Source of the DNA: Acidobacteriota bacterium
GTDB lineage: Bacteria; Acidobacteriota; Aminicenantia; Aminicenantales; Saccharicenantaceae
Assembly (NCBI GenBank): GCA_022711665.1
Contig: JAKLEN010000003.1
Coordinates: forward strand, 248,001-312,000
Length of the DNA stretch: 64,000 nucleotides
Reading direction: 5' to 3'
Below are positions 1 through 6,921 of the stretch, piece by piece (the stretch's first letter is position 1; each line of letters begins with the position of its first letter). Made by a program: the position numbers and the translations under genes. Under the pieces are notes generated by a model. The model was not told where the DNA came from, did not search any database, and saw only the letters and a program-made list of their open reading frames with translations.

Positions 1-1
1 A

Positions 2-118
2 AACGTGCAGACAGTGATGGATCTGGATCCAGCAAAGACCAGAGATAGCTATATATCGATTATTAAGGATCATATCGCCGAATACCATTTAAAAGAACCC
101 CGATCCGCCAAGCCTTAA
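2..118 (+). CDS. 3' end of an unidentified protein (partial)
   Basis: An open frame runs from the left edge for 38 codons to a TAA at 116-118, so only the C-terminus of a larger protein may be present. The visible peptide contains TRDSYISIIKDHIAEYH and ends in PRSAKP. About 42% of the bases are G or C, against roughly two thirds in the following genes, and it uses ATA and AGA codons that are rare nearby. This suggests a horizontally acquired gene, but the product cannot be recognised from so little sequence. The frame could also be chance. Confidence 0.35.
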   Translation, partial: NVQTVMDLDPAKTRDSYISIIKDHIAEYHLKEPRSAKP

Positions 119-179
119 TCCCGGCCCAGGCTGAGAATGGGAAAAGTAGCCTGGCTCTCAAGCCCACGGTCCCCGGCGG

Positions 180-665
180 CTAGGCCGCCGAGGCTCCACC
201 GCCGGCGTCGGTCGCCGCATCCCGGCGCCAGAGGATGAACACCAGCCAGAGAAGGAACGCCCGGACGGCCAGGGGAAGGTCTTCGGGCAGTTCAGCCGTG
301 GACCGACGGGTGATGAAGTTGTCGGGTTTGACCGTCCCGACGACGTTCCGATCGTCGCGTAGGACGAAGGCCCTTCCGAACGGCGTCCAGGCCTCGAGCC
401 GGAACCGCCGGCCGCCGTGTTCGACGACGAAGCTGCGGCGCAGGGCGTTGGGCTTCTCGGCCCTGGCCACGACACGGCCGGCTCCATCCTCGAGCAGGAA
501 GGCCCCGTGGGCCAGGCCTTCGCGGGAAACCCGGTAGGGAAGGCCCTCGACCGTCAGGGCTGCTTTCTCGCGCCACAACGCGAGGTCCATCGCGGCCACC
601 TCCCGGTCCCCTTCGAAGACGCGGAAGTCCCACGAGAAAAAGCTCACCGGAACTGCCTTCAGCAT
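180..665 (-). CDS. Hypothetical protein with C-terminal hydrophobic helix
   Basis: This 161-residue protein of unknown function starts at an ATG with a GGAGG about 11 bases upstream. Residues 1-125 are rich in beta-strand-like patterns (FLLEDGAGRVVARAEKP, then RSFVVEHGGRRFRLEAW and FVLRDDRNVVGTVKP). That is reminiscent of tubby/LURP-like barrel folds, but the resemblance is only by eye. Residues about 130-148 form a hydrophobic segment (AVRAFLLWLVFILWRR) that could anchor the C-terminus in the membrane. The gene stands alone, divergent from the small SHOCT protein at 817. Confidence 0.7.
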   Translation of the reverse strand: MLKAVPVSFFSWDFRVFEGDREVAAMDLALWREKAALTVEGLPYRVSREGLAHGAFLLEDGAGRVVARAEKPNALRRSFVVEHGGRRFRLEAWTPFGRAFVLRDDRNVVGTVKPDNFITRRSTAELPEDLPLAVRAFLLWLVFILWRRDAATDAGGGASAA

Positions 666-816
666 GGCGTCGCGCCTCCGCCCCGTATTGTACCCATTAC
701 GGGCCCAGGCTCAAGCCCCCGCCGTGCCGGACCTCAGCCCCGGCCCTCTCGCGGCCGGGATTGATTTGGCCGGCGGAATGAGGAACAATGAGGCCGTGAC
801 ATCCAAGGAGGCTCCC

Positions 817-1191
817 ATGACTCAGAAGATCAATGTCCGGCCGAACCGCCCGTCGCTCGTGATGGGGCTCGTCGTCACTTCGGCGTTCCTTATCTTCGGC
901 ATCGTCTTTATGATCGTGCTGGCCAAGGAGCGGTCCTGGGTAGGCGTCGGCTTCATTGCCTTCTGGATCCTGATCATCCTGGTCCTGATAGGCTACCTCG
1001 TCTACATGCTCGCGACCCGCAGGACCGTCGCCGATATCGAGACCGAGACAGACGCCCCGCCGTCCGCCGGCGAGTCCGCTCCGGACTTCGACGCCAAGCT
1101 GCGCAAGCTCGAGGCCCTGAAGAAGGACGGCCTCCTCACGGACGAGGAATATCAGGCGAAAAGAGCCGAGATCATGAAGAAAGAGTGGTAG
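817..1191 (+). CDS. Small membrane protein with C-terminal SHOCT domain
   Basis: This 124-residue protein has two hydrophobic helices at about residues 14-35 and 42-65, then an acidic linker and a C-terminal SHOCT-like motif (FDAKLRKLEALKKDGLLTDE, EYQAKRAEIM). SHOCT domains are short amphipathic helical pairs found at the ends of many bacterial membrane proteins and are thought to mediate oligomerisation. The start is the ATG at 817 because an AAGGAG lies 7 bases upstream; a longer in-frame extension to 664 has no such signal. It converges on the gene at 1204-1464. The specific role is unknown. Confidence 0.8.
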   Translation: MTQKINVRPNRPSLVMGLVVTSAFLIFGIVFMIVLAKERSWVGVGFIAFWILIILVLIGYLVYMLATRRTVADIETETDAPPSAGESAPDFDAKLRKLEALKKDGLLTDEEYQAKRAEIMKKEW

Positions 1192-1203
1192 ATCGAGCCG
1201 GCC

Positions 1204-1464
1204 TTATCCGGCCTTGGTTTCCCGCTTCGCCCGCTTGCGGGCGCCGTAGTTCAGGACGTTGTAGATCATCATCCCGACGCAGTAGGTGAACCAGACGATC
1301 CCGAAGACGATCTTGAGGGCCTTCTGGCCGCCCGAGAGCTCGTCGCCGGCTCCTAGGCTCAGGACGACGAACCCGACGACCATCAGGAGAACGGCAACCA
1401 CCAGCCAGACGAGCGAACGGAATGGGGACTTCTGGGACGTCTTGTCGTGCGGCGCGTCGTTCAT
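1204..1464 (-). CDS. Small two-helix membrane protein
   Basis: This 86-residue protein has a hydrophilic N-terminus (MNDAPHDKTSQKSPFRS), two transmembrane helices at about 17-37 and 48-68, and a basic tail (ARKRAKRETKAG). The start at 1464 is chosen because CAGGAGG lies just upstream on the minus strand; the frame stays open 34 codons further but without a ribosome binding site. No family is recognised. It is transcribed away from the peptide operon beginning at 1667, leaving about 200 bases between them that hold the putative operon promoter. Confidence 0.7.
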   Translation of the reverse strand: MNDAPHDKTSQKSPFRSLVWLVVAVLLMVVGFVVLSLGAGDELSGGQKALKIVFGIVWFTYCVGMMIYNVLNYGARKRAKRETKAG

Positions 1465-1575
1465 GGCAGCCTCCTGGCTTGACTTCCGGCCGAAATTTTC
1501 ATTGAATATAGCACGATTCGCGGCCGCTGACGAGAAGAACGCGCGACGGGCCCTCCATCCCGTCACCCTTGCATA

Positions 1576-1620
1576 TCACCCCTGGGGGTGATTGACCGGC
1601 CGCCCGGTTCGCGTCAAGAT
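1576..1620 (+). promoter_or_regulatory. Possible promoter and operator of the CXXX-peptide operon
   Basis: A 16-bp palindrome, TCACCCC-TG-GGGGTGA (1576-1591), directly abuts a TTGACC hexamer (1592-1597). Seventeen bases later comes CAAGAT (1615-1620), a weak -10 element. The layout fits a regulated sigma70-type promoter with an operator touching the -35 box, about 45 bases upstream of the first precursor gene. The -10 match is poor, so the promoter call is tentative; the palindrome itself is exact. Confidence 0.35.
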
Positions 1621-1666
1621 GGTCGCGGATCAGTGAATTCCGGTCGAGCGAAGGAGTTTGCCAAGC

Positions 1667-2071
1667 ATGTCCAAGCGCAATGACAGCCCCTCATCGAAGG
1701 CCGAAACGGACGTCAAGCCCGCCGGGGAAAAGACGATGAAGCGCCGCGATTTCGTCGGCGCCATGGCCAAGGCGGCCATCCCGACGATCGCCGTCCTGGC
1801 CCTGACCCGTCCGGGCCGCCTGTCGGCCAAGCCGGCCGCGAAAGGCGGGGACCTCGACAAGGGCTTCTCCAAGGGCCCGAACGACTGCATCGTCACCTGC
1901 GAGAACGGCTGCCGCGGCTGCGAAGGCGAATGCCTGGGCACCTGCAAGGACGCCTGCTTCCTGACGTGCGAAGGCTCCTGCAAGTACACCTGCGAGGGCG
2001 GCTGCAACGGCACGTGCGAAGGGACCTGCAAGGGGAGCTGCGATAAGGGCTGCTCCGGCCAGGCCTGGTGA
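1667..2071 (+). CDS. CXXX-repeat peptide precursor with Tat-like leader (copy 1)
   Basis: This 134-residue precursor is the presumed substrate of the radical SAM enzyme encoded downstream. A charged N-terminal stretch leads to a twin-arginine-like motif (MKRRDFVGAMAKAAIPTIAV), a hydrophobic segment and a possible cleavage point after RLSA. The C-terminal core of about 60 residues has 15 cysteines, almost all separated by three residues; one interval (CRGC) has two. The layout matches the CXXX-repeat peptide class described from Bacteroidales. An AAGGAG sits 10 bases before the ATG at 1667. Its stop overlaps a possible GTG start of the next gene. A metallothionein-like role is an alternative, but the maturase neighbours argue for a modified peptide. 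Confidence 0.85.
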   Translation: MSKRNDSPSSKAETDVKPAGEKTMKRRDFVGAMAKAAIPTIAVLALTRPGRLSAKPAAKGGDLDKGFSKGPNDCIVTCENGCRGCEGECLGTCKDACFLTCEGSCKYTCEGGCNGTCEGTCKGSCDKGCSGQAW

Positions 2072-2076
2072 TCCCG

Positions 2077-2433
2077 ATGGCGAACGACGCGAAGAACGGT
2101 GGGAAGATCGGCCGCAGGGCCTTCCTGCGGACCGTTTCGGGCGCCGCGCTGCCGACCATCGCCGTCCTCGGCCTGGGGGGCCGGGCCTCCCGTCTTTCGG
2201 CCCAGGACGCCGTCCCCGGCTCTTCCCGGGCGCCCCAGGACTGCGGCCAGACCTGCGTCGGCAGCTGCCGCCGGGTCTGCAAGGACACCTGCGAAGCCGA
2301 CTGCACGGGCGGCTGCAAGAACGCCTGCGCCAGGGGCTGCAACAGCAATTGCACCGGCGGCTGCAAGAACAACTGCGCCACGACGTGCAACAATAATTGC
2401 GAGGGCTTCTGCAAAGGCCAGAACCAGTACTAG
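2077..2433 (+). CDS. CXXX-repeat peptide precursor with Tat-like leader (copy 2)
   Basis: This is a 118-residue paralogue of the previous gene. The leader carries a clear twin-arginine motif (GRRAFLRTVSGAALPTIAVL) sharing PTIAVL with copy 1 and again ending RLSA, which suggests Tat export and cleavage at the same place. The core has 15 cysteines in 14 consecutive C-x3-C steps with no irregular interval, finishing CEGFCKGQNQY. Core spacer residues are rich in Gly, Asn, Thr and Lys. The start could also be the GTG at 2068, which overlaps the stop of copy 1 (GTGA) and would fit translational coupling. The stop TAG overlaps the GTG start of the maturase by one base. Confidence 0.83.
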   Translation: MANDAKNGGKIGRRAFLRTVSGAALPTIAVLGLGGRASRLSAQDAVPGSSRAPQDCGQTCVGSCRRVCKDTCEADCTGGCKNACARGCNSNCTGGCKNNCATTCNNNCEGFCKGQNQY

Positions 2434-3641
2434 TGTCCAGCGCCAAGAACGATCCGGTCAAGATCGAAACGGACCGGTCCTGGGAGGCCGGCCGCTCCAA
2501 GAACGTCACCTTCGTCGTCACCGAGGACTGCCAGCTCCGCTGCCGCTACTGCTACATGGTCGGCAAGAACAAGGCCGGCCGGCTCAAGTTCGACGTCGCC
2601 CGGCGGGCCATCGACTACCTGCTCGGGGCCCGGGACCTCGTCACCGAGCCCTCGGTCGTCTGGGACTTCATCGGCGGCGAGCCCTTCCTCGAGGTCGAGC
2701 TCATCGACCGCATCTGCGATTATTTCAAGCTCCGGGCCTACGAGCTCGATCATCCCTGGTTCGATCGCTACCGGTTCAGCTTCTCGACCAACGGCCTCCT
2801 CTACAACGACGCGCGGGTTCAGCGCTACATCGCCAAGAACTCGTCCCACCTGAGCGTCCAGATCACAGTGGACGGCACCCGGGCCAAGCATGATCTCCAG
2901 CGGGTCTATCCCGACGGCCGGGGCTCCTACGACGACGTCGCCCGGAACATCCCCCGCTGGCTGGAGCAGTTCCCCAAGTCCTCGACCAAGGTCACCGTCT
3001 CGAGCGACGACATCCCCCGCATCAAGGAGAGCGTCCTGCACCTCTGGGGCCTGGGCATCAAAGAGGTCAACATCAACGTCGTCTTCGAGGACGTCTGGAA
3101 GCCCGGCGACGACGAGCGCTTCGAGGCGCAGCTTGTGGCCCTGGCCGACGAGACGATCGACCGCCGACTCTACGAGACCCGGTCCTGCTCCTTCTTCTCC
3201 AAGACCATCGGGCTTCCGTACGCCGACAACAACAACTGGTGCGGGGCCGGCCGCATGCTGGCCGTCGATCACCGGGGTAACTTCTATCCCTGCGTCCGCT
3301 TCCTCGGCTTCTCGCTCCAGAAGCGCCCGGCCCTGACGGTCGGCAACTGCTTCGACGGCCTCGACCGCAACCGGCTCCGGCCCTTCCTGACCCTGGACAT
3401 GGTCACCCAGAGCCCGGAGGAGTGCGTCGACTGCGACGTCGCCGCCGGGTGCGCCTGGTGCCAGGGCGCCAACTACGACTTCGCCGAGACGCGGACGATC
3501 TTCCAGAGGTCGGTCGCCATCTGCCGGATGCACAAAGCCCGGGTCCGGGCCAACAATTATTTCTGGAACAAGCTCGGCCGCAAGCTCGGCCGGGACCTGC
3601 GGGCCGAGCCCCAGGGCGGCGAGGGAGCGGGCCCGTGCTGA
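2433..3641 (+). CDS. Radical SAM/SPASM peptide maturase for CXXX-repeat precursors
   Basis: This 402-residue radical SAM enzyme has the cluster-binding motif CQLRCRYC (Cys33, Cys37, Cys40 from the GTG at 2433), followed by GGEPFLE, typical of peptide maturases. The C-terminus has seven cysteines in SPASM arrangement: Cys270, Cys287, Cys331, Cys334, Cys340, Cys343 and Cys364, which should hold auxiliary iron-sulfur clusters. By family knowledge it would activate S-adenosylmethionine to install a radical-derived modification on the cysteine-rich cores. The GTG start overlaps the preceding stop (TAGTG), and the next gene overlaps its end by 7 bases, so the genes are tightly coupled. The exact chemistry, such as a thioether or another crosslink, is not readable. 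Confidence 0.9.
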   Translation: MSSAKNDPVKIETDRSWEAGRSKNVTFVVTEDCQLRCRYCYMVGKNKAGRLKFDVARRAIDYLLGARDLVTEPSVVWDFIGGEPFLEVELIDRICDYFKLRAYELDHPWFDRYRFSFSTNGLLYNDARVQRYIAKNSSHLSVQITVDGTRAKHDLQRVYPDGRGSYDDVARNIPRWLEQFPKSSTKVTVSSDDIPRIKESVLHLWGLGIKEVNINVVFEDVWKPGDDERFEAQLVALADETIDRRLYETRSCSFFSKTIGLPYADNNNWCGAGRMLAVDHRGNFYPCVRFLGFSLQKRPALTVGNCFDGLDRNRLRPFLTLDMVTQSPEECVDCDVAAGCAWCQGANYDFAETRTIFQRSVAICRMHKARVRANNYFWNKLGRKLGRDLRAEPQGGEGAGPC

Positions 3642-4627
3642 AGTACCTCCTGGTCGTCCTGGCCCGGGACGCGACCTCGTTCTGCCACTACGAAGCCGGC
3701 GGCCGCCGGCGCGGCGGCGCGGACCTCATACCCCTGGATCGGCTCGAGGCGGCCGTCCTCTTCGCCCTGAAGAACAACCTCAAGGTCAATTTCCTCTATC
3801 CCGGCCGCAGGCTGGGGCGGGCCTACGACAAGCTCGTCGAGAGCGTCGATCACGTCAAGATCGCGCCCTTCGCGGCCAGGTCGAGCCATCCGGGGGCCAT
3901 CCTGGTCGTCGAGTCCTCCGCGGTCCCCGGCGCCGCCGACTTGGCCGGCCTCCGCGGAGAGAACTTCATCCTCCGGCTGCGGCGGGCCGACCTGCCGCTC
4001 CTGGCCGCGGCCCTCAAGCGGCTCCTGCCCCGGGCCAAGCGGGTCAACGTGGTCCTGGCCGACGTGGCCGGCTGCGGCGAGGCCGAATACGCCGAATACC
4101 GGCGCCAGCTCGAGAAGATCATGCCCGAGGTCCTGAAGCTCTCGGCCCGGCCCGACCCGCCGGAGCTGAACGTCCTGACCGACCGGCCGGCCCTCGGCCG
4201 GATGAACAACTGCGAGGCCGGCCTGGCCCACCTGACAGTGGGGCCGAACGGCCGGCTCTATCTCTGCCCGGCCTTCTTTTACGCCGATCCGCGGCAGAGC
4301 CTGGGCGAGATCGGCGGCGAGATCGCCATCGGCAACCGCCGCCTCCTCGAGCTTAAATACGCCCCGATCTGCCGGATCTGCGACGCCTATCAGTGCAGGC
4401 GCTGCGTTTTCCTGAACCGGGCCCTGACGCTCGAGCTCAATACGCCCTCGGCCGAGCAGTGCCGGCTGGCCCACGTCGAACGGGAGGCCTCCCGGCTGTA
4501 TCTCGGGCGGCTCCGGGAGTCCGGCGCCGGTGAAGGCCTGGCCGACATCCCGGAGATCGCCTACCAGGATCCGTTCGACGCCGCCGTCGAGAAGAAGATG
4601 TCCATCGCCGATTTCAAGAAGCTCTGA
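3635..4627 (+). CDS. CXXX repeat peptide maturase-type partner (SPASM-like, no radical SAM motif)
   Basis: This 330-residue protein has no CxxxCxxC motif but keeps a SPASM-like C-terminus: NNCEAG, GPNGRLYLC, then CRICDAYQCRRC and a final Cys in SAEQC. It resembles the second maturase-type component (TIGR04119-like) that accompanies CXXX-repeat peptide systems, as I recall that family. It may bind substrate or carry auxiliary clusters for the radical SAM enzyme. The N-terminal half (LKYLLVVLARDATSFCHYE) looks like a degenerate alpha/beta domain. The GTG start at 3635 overlaps the upstream gene by 7 bases and is preceded by GGCGAGGGAG. Confidence 0.8.
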   Translation: MLKYLLVVLARDATSFCHYEAGGRRRGGADLIPLDRLEAAVLFALKNNLKVNFLYPGRRLGRAYDKLVESVDHVKIAPFAARSSHPGAILVVESSAVPGAADLAGLRGENFILRLRRADLPLLAAALKRLLPRAKRVNVVLADVAGCGEAEYAEYRRQLEKIMPEVLKLSARPDPPELNVLTDRPALGRMNNCEAGLAHLTVGPNGRLYLCPAFFYADPRQSLGEIGGEIAIGNRRLLELKYAPICRICDAYQCRRCVFLNRALTLELNTPSAEQCRLAHVEREASRLYLGRLRESGAGEGLADIPEIAYQDPFDAAVEKKMSIADFKKL

Positions 4628-4643
4628 CGAGGAGGGAGTCCCG

Positions 4644-4931
4644 ATGAAGAACCCGAAAGGCCGGCCCGTGGGCAAGGTCACCGAGGCGGAGCGGGACGAG
4701 ATCAAGCGCCTGTTCGAGCGCAAGAACGGCCTCGCGGAGCTCTTCAAGAGCGTCCCGGGCCCGGAGCACCCGCTCTACGACCGCCTGGTCCAGGACATGG
4801 GCGAGACCGCGACCAGGTTCCAGAAGTGGTGGGACGAGAAGAGCCGGCAATACAAGTGGAAAGGCGAGGCCGGCGCCCACTGGGAGATCGACTTCGAGAC
4901 CTGCGAGATCTTCCTTAAGAAGCCCCGCTAG
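4644..4931 (+). CDS. CXXX repeat peptide modification system accessory protein
   Basis: This 95-residue soluble protein begins at an ATG preceded by GAGGAGGGAG, 17 bases after the partner maturase. The C-terminal half (DMGETATRFQKWWDEKSRQY, HWEIDFETCEIFL) matches my memory of the small modification-system protein (TIGR04116-like) found with CXXX-repeat peptides. It has a single Cys near the end. A role as a chaperone or precursor-recognition partner is plausible but inferred. It is the last gene of the operon, with no exporter, protease or immunity gene following. Confidence 0.78.
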   Translation: MKNPKGRPVGKVTEAERDEIKRLFERKNGLAELFKSVPGPEHPLYDRLVQDMGETATRFQKWWDEKSRQYKWKGEAGAHWEIDFETCEIFLKKPR

Positions 4932-4961
4932 GCCCGGGACGGGCGCCCGCCGCTATTTTAT

Positions 4962-5009
4962 GGTTCTTCTCCCGATTCCGGGAGAATCCCTCTCTCCGGT
5001 TTGGCTCAG
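4962..5009. repeat. Dispersed non-coding repeat, family C, copy 1
   Basis: A 48-base segment starting GGTTCTTCTCCCGATTCC and ending TTTGGCTCAG is about 40/48 identical to 26595-26641. It contains a short hairpin (CTCCCGATTCCGGGAG). Both copies lie in intergenic DNA beside gene ends. Only two copies are visible here, so the family is tentative. Confidence 0.5.
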
Positions 5010-5016
5010 TGCATTC

Positions 5017-5640
5017 CTATTTTATCCCCGGCTTAAGGCTGGCGGCGACGTGCTCGAAGACGGGGAGATACGTCTCATAGGCCGACGCGTCGGCCGAATA
5101 TTCGAGGACGTAGAACGACCCGTCGCTGATCGGCACGACGTAGAGCAATTCCTTGAGGCTGGCGCTCTCGTCGGACTTCGATTCCGGGTGGAGGAAGACC
5201 ATCCGGTCCCGGCGCAGCCGGAAGGCGGGGAGGCCGGCCAGAGCGACCTTCTCGACCGGGCCGTAGCTCTCCCGGCTGTTCTTCGTCTCGCCCAGGACGT
5301 TCTTGGAGTTGCGGTCGAGGAAGTTCTGATAGCCGGCGAAATCCTCGTTGTCCTTGAGAAGATAGCGCACGTTGATGCTCGTCCGGGGCGCGGGCGCGTG
5401 GACGTAGAACTCGAAGATCCGGTACTCTTCGTCCTCCTCGGCGTCGCGCTCGAGGTCCCAGGCCGCCGGCACCTCGCACGAGAAGTAATCGTGGTCCATC
5501 ACGTAAGGCTTGTATTCGACCGCCTGGCCGGCGGCCGTCGGGACGGCCGGGGCCGGGTGAGCGGCCAGGACCAGGATGATCGCGGCGAGTCCCGCCGCGC
5601 GGCCGAGCGTTCGTTCTCTCACGACATTCTCCCTGATCAT
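5017..5640 (-). CDS. Secreted hypothetical protein, PsbP/DUF1795-like
   Basis: This 207-residue exported protein has an N-terminal signal sequence (GLAAIILVLAAHPAPAVP) and one globular domain. Motifs include FSCEVPAAWDLERD near the start and SFYVLEYSADASAYETYLPV near the end. The pattern (predicted beta-sheet proteins with 'VPAAWD...' openings and a C-terminal 'F..V..SLKP') resembles the PsbP/Mog1-like fold; this is a visual judgement. The ATG at 5640 overlaps the stop of the upstream lipoprotein, but a GTG at 5622 has a better-placed AGGGAG and may be the real start. It is co-transcribed with 5640-6752, to whose N-terminal half it appears related. Confidence 0.75.
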   Translation of the reverse strand: MIRENVVRERTLGRAAGLAAIILVLAAHPAPAVPTAAGQAVEYKPYVMDHDYFSCEVPAAWDLERDAEEDEEYRIFEFYVHAPAPRTSINVRYLLKDNEDFAGYQNFLDRNSKNVLGETKNSRESYGPVEKVALAGLPAFRLRRDRMVFLHPESKSDESASLKELLYVVPISDGSFYVLEYSADASAYETYLPVFEHVAASLKPGIK

Positions 5641-6752
5641 CAATGATAGAGCAGATGCTCCATGACGACCTTGTCCAGCGTCCAGCCCGACGCTCCCTTC
5701 TTCATGAGCACGAGGTATTGTGCCCGCATGGCGCCGGGCGAGGTGTGGGCGGCGCTGAGCAGCGCCCGGCTTCCAGTCCGGTCGAACCCGACCCGGCTCA
5801 GGGAGACGAAGCCGCCCCGCAGGGCGACGAACCCGTCCTCGCTCCGGTCCGGACCTTCCAGTGAGGCCGACAGGCGCGATTCGGCCTCTTCGGGCGAGAT
5901 CACCTCGAGGTCCTTGATCATGATCCGGTCCGTCAGCGGCCACGGCCCGGCGTTTTTCGTCCTGTAGTCCTCGACCAGGGCTTCATCGGCGGGGCCGAAG
6001 CCTTCGACCGGCCAGACCGGCTCGTCCGGCTTCTCGAGGGCGATTGTCGTCCCGTAGACGAGACGGCCTTCCGGGACGGCCTCGAAGAACTGGGGCGAGT
6101 CGAGGCCGCCCGGCGCCTTCGACCGGAAGAGGGCGGCGTAGACCTCGTACTCCCCGGCCGGAATGGGGTCCGAAGGGATCGGCTTGTCCTTGTCGGCCGG
6201 GCTGAAGGAGGCGACCACGGCCTCGTAGACCGGCCGGTACTTCCCGGCGGCGCTTTCGGGCGTGTCGAGCTTGAGGACCGAAAAGCCGCTGCCGGCCGGC
6301 ACGACGACATGACGGACGAGGCTCGGGACGGTCTCGCCGCTCAGGCCCAGGGGCGGCCGGCGTTCGGCCTTCTCTTCAAAGGCCCGGGCCGTCCGCCCGG
6401 CCACGGCGATCGTCTCGGCGCCGCCGGACGGCCCCCGCAGGTCGAAAAGATACTTCTCGGGCGTCATCTGCGGTTCGGCGTAATGGAAAACGGCGATGGT
6501 GACGTAGGCCGGCCACTCCTCGCCGGGCGCTGCGATCTCGAGCTCGGAGGGCGAACGCCAACCCGGCGACTTCGTGAACGTCGTGGTCCAGCCTTCCGGG
6601 ATGCCGACGGCGTAGGACCCGTCGGCGACGGTCAGAGGCCGCAGCCGCGGGGCCTGCGGCGCCGGAGGGCCGGAGGTCCCGTTGCACGCGGCGGACAAGG
6701 TCAGGCACCCGACAAGCGCCAGCCCCCGACGTTTCCACAATTCCTTGAGCAT
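5640..6752 (-). CDS. Lipoprotein of unknown function with PsbP-like N-terminal domain
   Basis: This 370-residue lipoprotein has a lipobox-like LSAAC at about residues 19-23 after a short signal peptide. Residues about 45-190 (SYAVGIPEGWTTTF through FSVLKLDTPESAAGKYRPVY) look like the domain of the downstream gene. Residues about 195-370 form a second, unrecognised domain with IMIKDLEVISPEEAESRL and a closing WTLDKVVMEHLLYH. GAGGAG is well placed before the ATG at 6752, and a good promoter lies at 6784-6813. The product probably acts at the cell envelope; no enzyme motif is visible. Confidence 0.78.
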   Translation of the reverse strand: MLKELWKRRGLALVGCLTLSAACNGTSGPPAPQAPRLRPLTVADGSYAVGIPEGWTTTFTKSPGWRSPSELEIAAPGEEWPAYVTIAVFHYAEPQMTPEKYLFDLRGPSGGAETIAVAGRTARAFEEKAERRPPLGLSGETVPSLVRHVVVPAGSGFSVLKLDTPESAAGKYRPVYEAVVASFSPADKDKPIPSDPIPAGEYEVYAALFRSKAPGGLDSPQFFEAVPEGRLVYGTTIALEKPDEPVWPVEGFGPADEALVEDYRTKNAGPWPLTDRIMIKDLEVISPEEAESRLSASLEGPDRSEDGFVALRGGFVSLSRVGFDRTGSRALLSAAHTSPGAMRAQYLVLMKKGASGWTLDKVVMEHLLYH

Positions 6753-6783
6753 AGGGCATCTCCTCGCTTTTGCGACCTTGGCG

Positions 6784-6813
6784 ATGATAGCCTCGGCTCC
6801 ACGGCCCTGTCAA
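6784..6813 (-). promoter_or_regulatory. Sigma70-type promoter for the lipoprotein operon
   Basis: Read on the minus strand, TTGACA (6813-6808) is separated by 18 bases from TATCAT (6789-6784). The lipoprotein ATG lies about 30 bases further on at 6752. The -35 box is a perfect consensus. Confidence 0.55.
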
Positions 6814-6850
6814 GGAACCCCAGGGCGCCGGCGCCCGACCGGCCGCGCAC

Positions 6851-6880
6851 TTGCCATCCGGGACCGCTGCTTCCTATAAT
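6851..6880 (+). promoter_or_regulatory. Sigma70-type promoter for the DUF4139 gene
   Basis: TTGCCA (6851-6856), an 18-base spacer and a perfect TATAAT (6875-6880) precede the ATG at 6922 by about 40 bases. Together with the opposite-strand promoter at 6784-6813 this makes a compact divergent promoter region. Confidence 0.55.
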
Positions 6881-6921
6881 GGAGCCATGCTGGCGGCATC
6901 GCCTAGAGGGAAGGAGCGCAC

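Noticed and set aside
1667..2433. Metallothioneins or simple cysteine-rich structural proteins
   Set aside because: The genes are embedded in an operon with a radical SAM/SPASM enzyme and partner proteins, and carry leader sequences, which points to modified peptides. Metal binding by the product remains possible.
1667..3641. SCIFF or CLI_3235-type ranthipeptide system
   Set aside because: Those precursors are shorter with fewer cysteines and lack the second SPASM-like partner and the WWDE-type accessory protein seen here.
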